In this document: positions 8,049-15,200 of the stretch, piece after piece
Layout: every line of letters starts with the position of its first letter
Position numbering within the stretch: position 1 is the first letter of the stretch
Assembly (NCBI RefSeq): GCF_003353015.1
Contig: NZ_QREM01000001.1
Span: forward strand, 377,720 to 414,518
Length of the DNA: 36,799 nt
From: Xanthomonas arboricola
GTDB lineage: Bacteria; Pseudomonadota; Gammaproteobacteria; Xanthomonadales; Xanthomonadaceae
Direction: 5' to 3'
Made by a program: the position numbers and the translations under genes
Notes under the pieces: generated by a model
What the model was told of the DNA's origin: nothing
Databases searched by the model: none
Seen by the model: the letters and a program-made list of their open reading frames with translations, nothing else

Positions 8049-8104
8049 GCGCGTTGGTGAGGACAAAACTCACAGCGTCCCGGAAGCGTTGGGAGGAGCG
8101 GGAG

Positions 8105-10201
8105 ATGGGTGCAACAAGATCGAGCATCTGGCGCAGCAACGTGCCAGGTGTGTTGGGGCTGCTGCTGGCGGCTGCGGTGCAAGCGCAGGCCGTGTCCCCG
8201 CGGCAGCTGTTGGAAGTGGCGGATATCAGTCATCCGGTGTTGTCGCCGGATGGCAGCCTGGTGGCCTTCCGGGTGGAGCAGGCCTCCGTCGAGCGCAACA
8301 CCTATGACACGGTGTGGTATGTGCAACGCGCCGACGGCGCCGGGCCAGCGCGCAAGGTGGGCGAAGGCGGACACCTGCAGCGCGAATCCGACGGCGCGTC
8401 GCTGGTCCCTGCAGCAGCGGTCTGGGCGCGCGATGGCCGCCATCTCTATTACCGCGCATTACTGCATGGACGTGTGGATGTCTGGCGCGTAGCCGCCGAT
8501 GGTTCTGCTGCGCAAGCGGTGACTTCCGACGCTGCAGATGTGCGCGGCTTCCAGCTCAGCGCGGATGGCCGGCGCCTGTTCTACAGTGTGGGAGCGACGC
8601 GTGATGCGGTGGAGGCAGCGGCGCTGGGCGAATACGACGCCGGTATCCGCATCGACCAGACCATCCCGATCGGGCAGGGGCTGTTCCGGTCGGGCTATCT
8701 GGACGAGCGTTGGACCACCCAGCGCCTGTACGGCAGCGACGTGATCCGCGCGCCGTTGCTGTCGCAGCTGCCCGTGCACTGGAAGACCGTGGATCTTGTC
8801 AGCGGGCAGGTCAGCGAATCGGCAGCCAACGATATTCCGGCGGATCCTGCGGAAGCGGACCGGCAAGTGGCCGATCTGCACCCGTGGAAACAGGCCCGCG
8901 ACGCGCTTACTGGCAACGTGGCGCTGCTGACGCATGTGGTCGCCTGGGACGGTGTGGGGCCGAGGCCGGACGTGGCCTTGTCTGCGTTGCTGGATGCACA
9001 GCCACGCAGACGCGTGAGTTGCCGCGCAGCGCTATGCACCGGCAAGCCGATCACCGAGGTGATCTGGCGGCCGGGCCGCACCGCGGTGTTGTTCACTACC
9101 ACGGACCCGGACGATAGTCAGGCGCAGTCGCTCTACGAGTGGAACGTGGAGGCTGACCAGGTCAGGCTGGTCGTGAAGACGAATGGGCTGCTCAACGGCG
9201 GTCGCGCAGCGCCTGCGCCCTGCGGGGTGTCGGCCAATGCAGCGGTCTGCGTGGCTGCAGATGCCGGCCGCCCACCGCGCCTGGAACGGATCGACCTGGC
9301 TTCCAGACAGCGCACGGTACTCTTCGACCCGAACGCGGCGCTTGCGGCAGAGATGGCCAATGTGCCGATCGAGCGGCTGCGCTGGACCGATGCGCAGGGA
9401 CGTAGGTTCAATGGCCTGTACTACCCAGCACGGGGCGGCACGCGTCCGTCGGCGCTGTTCATCACCTATTACCGCTGCACCGGCTTTGTACGTGGCGGTG
9501 TCGGGGATGAGTGGCCATTGGCGACGCTGGCAGGTCTTGGGATCTCTGCACTGTGCATCAATGCGCCGGCAAGCGACCAGGATGCGATCACGCGCTTTGA
9601 AATCGGCCGCTCCTGCATCGAACGTGTGGTGGATGTGCTGGCGGCACGCGGCGATATCGACCGCCACCGGGTAGGCATGGGCGGTTTGAGTTACGGAACC
9701 GAAATGACGTACTGGATGGCGATGCGCTCGGACGTGCTTGCGGCGGCATCGGTCAGCAGCATCGCGTTCTCGCCGCTTGCCTATACCTTGATGCGTATGT
9801 CGGGGAAGGCCTTCGTTTCGCGGTTGCGTACCTACTGGCAGCTGGGGGCGCCGGAGGAAACGCCCGAACAATGGCGGCGGCTGTCGCCTGTCTTCAACCT
9901 GGAGCGCATCCATGCACCTGTGCTGATGCAACTGCCGGAGCAGGAGTACCTGCACACGCTCGACTATGCTGGGCCATTGATTTGGGAAGGGCGGGCAGAC
10001 CTGTATGTCTATCCCAACGAAGCACACCAGAAATTTCAGCCACGGCACAAGCTGGCGGTGTACACACGTAACGTGGACTGGTTTCGCTTCTGGTTGCAGG
10101 ACGTGGAAGACCCGGATCCTGGCAAGGCAGCGCAGTACGTGGCCTGGCGCGCGATGCGTGCAACAACGGCAGCGCAGCCAGGCGCAGCGGCAACGCCCTA
10201 G
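8105..10201 (+). CDS. Lasso peptide isopeptidase (S9 family)
   Basis: A 698-residue protein from ATG 8105, with a GGGAG site just upstream and a signal peptide (VLGLLLAAAVQAQA), so it acts in the periplasm. An N-terminal beta-propeller (HPVLSPDGSLVAFR and similar blades) is followed by an alpha/beta-hydrolase domain. Ser529 sits in GGLSYGTEM, Glu612 in QLPEQEY and His641 in PNEAHQKF. The use of Glu as the acid and the spacings (83 and 112 residues from Ser) match what I recall for AtxE2, the astexin isopeptidase (Ser527, Glu610, His638). Ordinary S9 peptidases use Asp. The reaction would be hydrolysis of the Gly-Glu isopeptide bond, turning the lasso into a linear peptide. The gene follows the receptor gene. 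Its stop codon overlaps the stop of the convergent cyclase gene. Confidence 0.9.
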   Translation: MGATRSSIWRSNVPGVLGLLLAAAVQAQAVSPRQLLEVADISHPVLSPDGSLVAFRVEQASVERNTYDTVWYVQRADGAGPARKVGEGGHLQRESDGASLVPAAAVWARDGRHLYYRALLHGRVDVWRVAADGSAAQAVTSDAADVRGFQLSADGRRLFYSVGATRDAVEAAALGEYDAGIRIDQTIPIGQGLFRSGYLDERWTTQRLYGSDVIRAPLLSQLPVHWKTVDLVSGQVSESAANDIPADPAEADRQVADLHPWKQARDALTGNVALLTHVVAWDGVGPRPDVALSALLDAQPRRRVSCRAALCTGKPITEVIWRPGRTAVLFTTTDPDDSQAQSLYEWNVEADQVRLVVKTNGLLNGGRAAPAPCGVSANAAVCVAADAGRPPRLERIDLASRQRTVLFDPNAALAAEMANVPIERLRWTDAQGRRFNGLYYPARGGTRPSALFITYYRCTGFVRGGVGDEWPLATLAGLGISALCINAPASDQDAITRFEIGRSCIERVVDVLAARGDIDRHRVGMGGLSYGTEMTYWMAMRSDVLAAASVSSIAFSPLAYTLMRMSGKAFVSRLRTYWQLGAPEETPEQWRRLSPVFNLERIHAPVLMQLPEQEYLHTLDYAGPLIWEGRADLYVYPNEAHQKFQPRHKLAVYTRNVDWFRFWLQDVEDPDPGKAAQYVAWRAMRATTAAQPGAAATP

Positions 10202-11928
10202 CCCTGCTGCCGGACCCAATTCTCGACCGCGCACAAGTCCAGCACGCGACCGAGCCGGCGATCGCGTGGCGCCAGTGGCTGCGCGAAGAACTGCTGCAGG
10301 GCCTGTTCGTCCAGGAAACCGTGCGCATGAAGCTGACCATCAAGGAGGTAGGCTTGCAGCTGCTGCCTGTGCCTTGCATACAGTGCGCCGACGTAACCGG
10401 TGAATGCGCCCTTGCTGCGGCGCGCGAGGACATCAGCCGGCAGCAGATCGGCAAATGCCCGCCGCGCCACGGCGCGGTTCTGCCCGCCCTCGATCCACAT
10501 CCAGCTGGGGATTCGCAGTGCCGCCTCCATCACCGGCTGGGACAGCAGCGGCAGACGCAGGTGCGCATGCCACCCACGCGGCGCAGAATCCCTGTACACC
10601 TGCGTCGTTGCCAAAGCATAGATGCGCTCACGGTCGCCAGGCAGTGCGTTGGCAGGTGCGCTCAGCCACGGATGCTGCTGCGGCCGGCATGCGGTATGAC
10701 GCGGATGAATGAAGTCGTGCGTCGCGTGATAGGGCGACTTGGGCTGACGCAGTTGCTTGCGCAGGGTTAGCCATGCCGCCCTCCACAGGGTGCATTGATG
10801 CAACTCGGCCAGATCACCCACCGATCGCCAGGCTGTTCCCAGCCCCTTGCCACGTAGCGCATCCACTGCCGGTGCCGCGGTCATCAGGTAGCAGAACACC
10901 GTGTCGCCCCCGCCGCCAGAGAAAAAGCTGGTTGCGCCATGCTGCTGCAGCATCTGCCGCATGCGGGTATCGGTAGCGTTTTGCAGCATCCCGACCCGTG
11001 GGGTCGCGATCGCGTATGGCAGCCTGAAATCGTGCTTGTCAGGCTGCAAGTCCAGGACGTCGGCGTGCAGCGGCAGCCCCAGTAGTGCCGAGATCTGACT
11101 GGCGTACCGGCGCTCGTCTGCGCCCGGCACCGGGGTCACCAGCGTGCAACAAGTGATATTGGCCTGGCTCTGTTTCAGGCAGGCGCCGACAACGGACGAA
11201 TCCAGCCCCCCCGAAAGTTCCAGCAACACATCGCGGTCGGTCGCCGCCCAGGTCTTGACCACCATCTCGACCGATGTCCGGATTGCTGCTGCGGCTACCG
11301 CAGGTGCGACGTCGTACGTGGCATCACTCGCAAAATCCCATGGACGCCAGGCGATGCCTGGCGCCTGCTGCGCGCGTGACGCCGCGATCCACGTACCGGG
11401 AAGCAGTTCCTTCAGGCCACATAATCCGGTGCAAGCGGTCTTGATGTCCGGATAGATCAGGCGGTGTGCCATGGACTGCCAATCGACCTGCTTTTGGTAA
11501 CGCCCGATGTGCACTGCCAGCTCCACGTCGGAGGTCACAAAGCCCGTGTCGTGCTGCAATGCGTGCAGGCAAGGCATTCCGCCTTCCGGGTCGCGCAGGA
11601 TGCTGATTCCCTTGCTACCCGTATCGTCTGCCAGGACAAGCAGGTAAGCGCCCCAGTAGTGCTCCACGATGTGTCTGCGCAAGCCATCGGCGCGTGCGCA
11701 GCAGGCAAGCTGGCTGGCATGCGTCAACCGGGCGCCGTGCCGATTAAATACATGGCCAATGATGAGGCCTGCATCCCCCAGTGGGAGAACAGGCGTTTGA
11801 TCGCTTGCGTACAACACGTATCCGGGTGTTCGCCAGCGCTCCTGTAGGTCAGGTACGCCGAGCTGGTGATAGGCATGTTGTGCGTCGTCGTCCTGCGCGC
11901 CAATAGACATGAAGTATCTGTAAGCCAT
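10198..11928 (-). CDS. Lasso peptide cyclase (C protein, asparagine-synthetase-like)
   Basis: A 576-residue protein. The start is fixed by a TGATG overlap: the B-gene stop TGA (11930-11928) shares its A with ATG 11928-11926. An N-terminal glutaminase-like region (about 1-200) lacks the catalytic Cys that would follow Met in active class II amidotransferases. The synthetase domain carries the ATP pyrophosphatase loop LELSGGLDSSVVG (Asp243) and a second SGGGGD loop. In McjC-type enzymes this domain adenylates the side chain of an acidic core residue so that the Gly1 amine can close the macrolactam ring. It is translationally coupled to the B gene and belongs to the precursor operon. It converges with the isopeptidase gene, and the two stop codons share CTAG at 10198-10201. 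Confidence 0.92.
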   Translation of the reverse strand: MAYRYFMSIGAQDDDAQHAYHQLGVPDLQERWRTPGYVLYASDQTPVLPLGDAGLIIGHVFNRHGARLTHASQLACCARADGLRRHIVEHYWGAYLLVLADDTGSKGISILRDPEGGMPCLHALQHDTGFVTSDVELAVHIGRYQKQVDWQSMAHRLIYPDIKTACTGLCGLKELLPGTWIAASRAQQAPGIAWRPWDFASDATYDVAPAVAAAAIRTSVEMVVKTWAATDRDVLLELSGGLDSSVVGACLKQSQANITCCTLVTPVPGADERRYASQISALLGLPLHADVLDLQPDKHDFRLPYAIATPRVGMLQNATDTRMRQMLQQHGATSFFSGGGGDTVFCYLMTAAPAVDALRGKGLGTAWRSVGDLAELHQCTLWRAAWLTLRKQLRQPKSPYHATHDFIHPRHTACRPQQHPWLSAPANALPGDRERIYALATTQVYRDSAPRGWHAHLRLPLLSQPVMEAALRIPSWMWIEGGQNRAVARRAFADLLPADVLARRSKGAFTGYVGALYARHRQQLQAYLLDGQLHAHGFLDEQALQQFFAQPLAPRDRRLGRVLDLCAVENWVRQQG

Positions 11929-12614
11929 CACACCACCAGGATTGGAGTGTGGGCACGGGCATTGCCGACGGTGTCGCTCAGTACGGTGCGATGCGCCTGT
12001 ACCCAACAGTGCGCAGAAAGTGGATTGACCATGACGCCGAAGACAAGATTGGCGTGCAAGCCCCGGCGTGCAAGGAACCGGATGAGTGAAATCGCATCTG
12101 GAAGACAGCGGGTTGCGCAGGGGATGCGCAGGCGCGCGTGCCGGAATGCCTCGGCTGCTTCACGCAGCCCCAGGTCCACCTGCGCTGGGGGCAGGGCGGC
12201 CGTTATCCGGCCTGTAAGGTGCCGCTCGCGATATGCCGACGTTGCCTCCAGGACGGTGTGCAGGGGGAAGCGTTTGAGCTGTCGCCACGTTGCGAACACG
12301 GTACCGGCAACGTCCAGTGTCGTGCGGAGGCCGGCATGCACGTTGATCCCTGCGCTTTCGATCGCGCTATGGTCAGGTGCGGCTGCAAACGTGGGCGCCA
12401 GGTTTCCACCACCGGCGTCGGCCTCGGCAAGCACGTCCAATGCGACCAGCCTGGTCACCGCGCTGCTCGCTGACCGATCACCCTGGACGTGCGCAAGGAA
12501 CGCCGCCTCCAGCGCCGCCGGAAGCTGGAAATAATGGTCTTTCAGGGTGTCGAGAAATAGGGGCTGATTGTCGATCAGGCAATACGAGACGTGACGGCTG
12601 AGGTAGACGGGCAT
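11928..12614 (-). CDS. Lasso leader peptidase with fused leader-binding domain (B protein)
   Basis: A 228-residue protein with two parts. Residues 1-80 form a PqqD-like recognition element (RRE) that binds the leader: LSRHVSYCLIDNQPLFLDTL then KDHYFQLP. Residues about 100-228 are a transglutaminase-like cysteine protease of the McjB type, with Cys170 (TRCLPDAISLIRFLARRG), His202 (SAHCWVQ) and Asp214 (TVLSD) as the catalytic triad. It cuts the leader after the conserved Thr-x pair so that Gly1 becomes free. RRE and protease are fused, as is usual in Proteobacteria, whereas Firmicutes and Actinobacteria often have them split. The gene starts 51 bp after the precursor stop, beyond a terminator-like hairpin, and overlaps the cyclase start by one base. 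Confidence 0.9.
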   Translation of the reverse strand: MPVYLSRHVSYCLIDNQPLFLDTLKDHYFQLPAALEAAFLAHVQGDRSASSAVTRLVALDVLAEADAGGGNLAPTFAAAPDHSAIESAGINVHAGLRTTLDVAGTVFATWRQLKRFPLHTVLEATSAYRERHLTGRITAALPPAQVDLGLREAAEAFRHARLRIPCATRCLPDAISLIRFLARRGLHANLVFGVMVNPLSAHCWVQAHRTVLSDTVGNARAHTPILVV

Positions 12615-12633
12615 CTGGACGTCCTCAGTGAAG

Positions 12634-12659
12634 AAAAAGGCGCACCTTTCGGTGCGCCT
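12634..12659 (-). terminator. Intercistronic hairpin with T-run, attenuator-like
   Basis: On the minus strand AGGCGCACC and GGTGCGCCT pair perfectly (9 bp) around a GAAA tetraloop and are followed by TTTTC. This is a good rho-independent terminator. It lies 6 bp after the precursor stop and 19 bp before the B-gene start, inside the operon. It should leave much precursor-only mRNA and let a fraction of polymerases read on to B and C. The same arrangement is known from other proteobacterial lasso clusters. Confidence 0.88.
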
Positions 12660-12665
12660 CGTGCA

Positions 12666-12806
12666 TCAATCCTCGGAAATGCCGGGGACGGGCTGCCCAC
12701 CCATCGGCTCGTTCCCCTGCAAGATGCCTTGGGTTTCCACACTCGCAACCCCCAGAACGATCACCGCATCCTGCGCATTGCCGTGCACGTTGTCATTGAT
12801 GTTCAT
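12666..12806 (-). CDS. Lasso peptide precursor, xanthomonin-like
   Basis: A 46-residue precursor. It starts at ATG 12806-12804, six bases after an AGGAG ribosome site (12817-12813), and ends at TGA 12668-12666. The leader is 26 residues and ends V-E-T-Q. Thr25 is the penultimate leader residue, as in nearly all lasso precursors, and LGVASVET is the usual leader end. The predicted core is GILQGNEPMGGQPVPGISED. Gly1 can only form a normal-sized ring with Glu7, because the other acids are Glu19 and Asp20. This gives a seven-residue ring, the hallmark of xanthomonins. The VPGISE tail and M9-G10-G11 after the ring match xanthomonins as I remember them. A hand-computed monoisotopic mass for the dehydrated 20-mer is about 1975.93. 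Only one precursor was found. Confidence 0.93.
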   Translation of the reverse strand: MNINDNVHGNAQDAVIVLGVASVETQGILQGNEPMGGQPVPGISED

Positions 12807-12820
12807 CGCTGTCTCCTGGT

Positions 12821-12844
12821 TGTGCCATGGGGATCCATGGCACA
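12821..12844. promoter_or_regulatory. Perfect inverted repeat in precursor leader region, candidate operator
   Basis: TGTGCCATGG (12821-12830) and CCATGGCACA (12835-12844) are exact reverse complements with a 4-bp spacer. The repeat lies three bases upstream of the precursor ribosome site and roughly at the expected transcription start. It could be bound by the GntR-type regulator encoded just upstream, or it could fold in mRNA and affect ribosome access. The sequence symmetry is certain, the role inferred. Confidence 0.6.
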
Positions 12845-12847
12845 GAC

Positions 12848-12877
12848 ACGTTAGGAAACGGGTGTATTGATTTTCAA
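12848..12877 (-). promoter_or_regulatory. Candidate sigma-70 promoter of the precursor operon
   Basis: On the minus strand TTGAAA (12877-12872) is a good -35 box, followed after 18 bp by TAACGT (12853-12848), a moderate -10 box. Transcription would begin within the inverted repeat at 12821-12844. The surrounding 60 bp are AT-rich compared with the neighbourhood, as promoters are. The -10 match is only partial, so the assignment is tentative. Confidence 0.4.
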
Positions 12878-13049
12878 ATGATTAAGTCGTAACACCGTCA
12901 TGATTAAACGCACTGTGTGACCGCCATCCAAGATGACTGTGGAAGCTTGGCCGGTGGCAACGCATCCCGCTGTTCATGCCACATCAGGCGCGCGTTACCG
13001 GCAGTGCGCCAGCGCCGCATGCAGATCTTGCAAGCCTTGCTGGCGACAG

Positions 13050-13691
13050 TCAGTCGCTGAGCCGATAAGCCTGACGGCTGCCCTCATGCATGACCTCCAC
13101 AAGGCGCGGCACGGCCTGGATGCGACGCGCATGGTAGGCATGCAGCGCAGCACTTAGCGCTGCAAGATCGCGCTGCTGCCAGTGCCGGGTGAGCTCCGCC
13201 AGTTCTTCTTCGAGTGCGTCGAGCAGGCCGTGCTTGGCACGTCGCACCGGGGCCAACCTGTCATTGGTCTGCCTGACCGCTTGGTGCAGCGACCAGTGCG
13301 CGGTGGCACGGGCAATGGCATCGAAGAGCTTCCAGGTCTGCTTGACCACGTCTGTCGCTGCACTGGTGGATTCCAGCTCGGCAGGCACACGCGGCACTGA
13401 TGCAACGCCGATATCGCAGGCCATCCGCAACAGGCGCTCCATCCAGTCGTACAGGTCCCGCAACGCGACCTCGGTAAGCAGCGGCACCTGAAAGCCATAG
13501 CGTGCGTGATCGATGAGCTGGCCTTCGCCGACCAGGCGATACAGCGCAAAGCGAACCGGCGTGGAGCTGATCTTTAACTTGGTGGCCAGCTTTGCCGGGT
13601 CGATGCGATGGCCGGGCGGATACCGCCCGCATTGCAGTGCGCGCCTGACCTGCGCGTAGGCAACTGCATGCTTGGAGGGGATTTCACTCAT
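13050..13691 (-). CDS. GntR-family transcriptional regulator
   Basis: A 213-residue protein from ATG 13691, six bases after a perfect AAGGAG site (13703-13698); the longer frame upstream has no support. Residues about 8-70 form a winged helix of the GntR type: AYAQVRRALQCGRYPPGHRI then DPAKLATKLKISSTPVRFAL, with the typical Y-P-P-G and S-x-T-P-V-R elements. The C-terminal 140 residues are all helical (DLYDWMERLLRMACDIG and HWQQRDLAALSAALHAYHARR) and resemble the FCD ligand-sensing domain. The gene reads toward the lasso precursor and ends 243 bp before it, so it is the natural candidate to control the precursor promoter. The ligand is unknown. It may be cotranscribed with nothing else. Confidence 0.87.
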   Translation of the reverse strand: MSEIPSKHAVAYAQVRRALQCGRYPPGHRIDPAKLATKLKISSTPVRFALYRLVGEGQLIDHARYGFQVPLLTEVALRDLYDWMERLLRMACDIGVASVPRVPAELESTSAATDVVKQTWKLFDAIARATAHWSLHQAVRQTNDRLAPVRRAKHGLLDALEEELAELTRHWQQRDLAALSAALHAYHARRIQAVPRLVEVMHEGSRQAYRLSD

Positions 13692-13855
13692 GACGAACTC
13701 CTTGTCTGACCGCGACTCCTCCCCTGGCCGGATCGTACATGCAATGGCTGCGGCAGGAATTGCTGCAGTAGTCCTTTTAGTCCCGGGCTTGTCACACTGT
13801 GCCGCGTACGAGGCAGGCTGCGAGCCAATACCCTGTCCCGGCAGTAATAGGTTTA

Positions 13856-13931
13856 ATAACGTACAAACTGCGGCCAGCAAAACCCAAGGGCCGCCTGGTG
13901 TGCCAGGGCGGCCCTTGGGTTTGTACGTTAT
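13856..13931 (-). terminator. Long hairpin after the esterase gene, probable terminator
   Basis: AAACCCAAGGGCCGCC (13880-13895) and its exact complement (13907-13922) form a 16-bp stem with an 11-base loop. On the minus strand it is followed by TTTTGC. An outer pair, ATAACGTACAAAC (13856-13868) and GTTTGTACGTTAT (13919-13931), is also perfect. The right arm is continuous, whereas the left arm is broken by 11-12 bases. It lies 51 bp after the esterase stop and upstream of the GntR gene, separating the lasso locus from the chromosome beyond. Confidence 0.65.
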
Positions 13932-13982
13932 CTGTTCTTGCTGTCGCGAGGCACAGCCGGCGTGCCAGGCACGGTGCCCTGC

Positions 13983-15008
13983 TTAGCGAAACGACTCGCG
14001 CAGCCGCTTGCCTGCATACTCCTGCGCGGCCTTGGCCTTGGCAACGACGGCTGCACACCCGAAGAACTCGTGCGCCACGCCGGTATAGAGTTCGCGCTCG
14101 ACCGGTACGTTGGCGTCCTTCAGCGCATCTTCCAGCTTGGCGCCATCGCCGCGCAGCGGGTCGATGGTGGCGTTGATGATGGTCACCGGTGCCAGGCCGC
14201 GCAGGTTGGCGTTGACCAGGTCCAGACGGGTATCTGCCTTGTCGGCATCGCTGCGGATCAGGTGCCCCACGAACCACTCGATCATGGCCTTGTTCAGGGG
14301 CTTGGCGATGGCGTTTTCGATGTAGGACTCGGTGTGCAGGCTGCCGGTCTGGCCGACCGGGTAGACCGCCAGGATGTGTGTCGGTGCCGGGAGCCCCTTG
14401 TCGCGTGCGGCCACGGCCGTGGCGATGGCGAGGTTGCCGCCGGCGCTTTCGCCTGCAAGGGCAACGCGCTGCGGGTTGCCGCCGATGCTGGCCGCGTTTG
14501 CCAGCACCCATTCGTAGGCGGCGAGTGCGTCGTCCCAGGCAGCGGGGAACTTGTGTTCGGGCGCCTGGCGATAGTCGACCGAGACCACGATGGCGCCGGT
14601 TTCCTTGGCCAGCCCGCGCGCGCCGCCGTCATAGACCTCGGCATTGGCGATCACCCAGCCACCGCCGTGGAAATAGACGATGACCGGCAGTGCGGTGCCG
14701 CCCTGTGGGGTGTAGACGAAGGCAGGAAGATTGCCGGCAGGCGTTTCCAGGGTGTGGGAGGTGCGCTTGACGCCGGGGACCAGTACTTCCGGGTCGGCGG
14801 TCCTGCCCTGGTCCTGCAGCAGCTTCTTGACCGCATCGGCGATGGTCGGCTGCTGCCGGGCTTCGGCCGGCGTCAGCTTTTCGATGGCCTTGGGTTCGAG
14901 CGCATCGTGGGCCTTGGCCAGGTCGTGCATGTCGTCGTCCGCACGGATGGCGCCGATGACGTTGGAAAGGGTGTCGATGATCGGGTTGGGCTTGCCGTGC
15001 TCTGTCAT
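13983..15008 (-). CDS. Alpha/beta-hydrolase of the hormone-sensitive lipase family
   Basis: A 341-residue protein from ATG 15008 (MTEHGKPNP). The HSL signature is clear: the oxyanion motif F-H-G-G-G-W, Ser188 in GESAGGNLA, an acidic residue in INATIDPLRGDG, and His in YTGVAHEFFG. An N-terminal cap (IIDTLSNVIGAIRADDDM) precedes the fold. There is no signal peptide, so it is cytoplasmic. Such enzymes hydrolyse short acyl esters, but the natural substrate is unknown. The expected neighbours for a pathway are missing: the next genes are an SDR-like protein on the same strand (192 bp away) and the GntR regulator. A long hairpin follows its stop. It is probably not part of the lasso system. Confidence 0.9.
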   Translation of the reverse strand: MTEHGKPNPIIDTLSNVIGAIRADDDMHDLAKAHDALEPKAIEKLTPAEARQQPTIADAVKKLLQDQGRTADPEVLVPGVKRTSHTLETPAGNLPAFVYTPQGGTALPVIVYFHGGGWVIANAEVYDGGARGLAKETGAIVVSVDYRQAPEHKFPAAWDDALAAYEWVLANAASIGGNPQRVALAGESAGGNLAIATAVAARDKGLPAPTHILAVYPVGQTGSLHTESYIENAIAKPLNKAMIEWFVGHLIRSDADKADTRLDLVNANLRGLAPVTIINATIDPLRGDGAKLEDALKDANVPVERELYTGVAHEFFGCAAVVAKAKAAQEYAGKRLRESFR

Positions 15009-15200
15009 GTGTGCGTCTCGGTTGGTTGACCCCGACGCTAGCGGTGGCACAGTCAATGGGGTGACAAGGGAGCTCGGCCGTTATGCACATGGCCGCAACA
15101 TCTGCGGCAGGCGCCGCTTGCGACTGCTGTTGCGTGATTGCAGTGGCGCGCGCTTCGCGCCGCTGGCGGTATCACGTCAAGCCCCGGCTGCAGGCAGCGC

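Noticed and set aside
12850-13049. Search for a second lasso precursor between the regulator and the precursor gene
   Set aside because: Minus-strand ATG frames there are short and none has the Thr-x-Gly leader/core junction with an acidic residue at ring distance.
13672-13986. A 104-codon plus-strand frame with a hydrophobic segment
   Set aside because: It overlaps the GntR start region and the long hairpin, and lacks a ribosome site.
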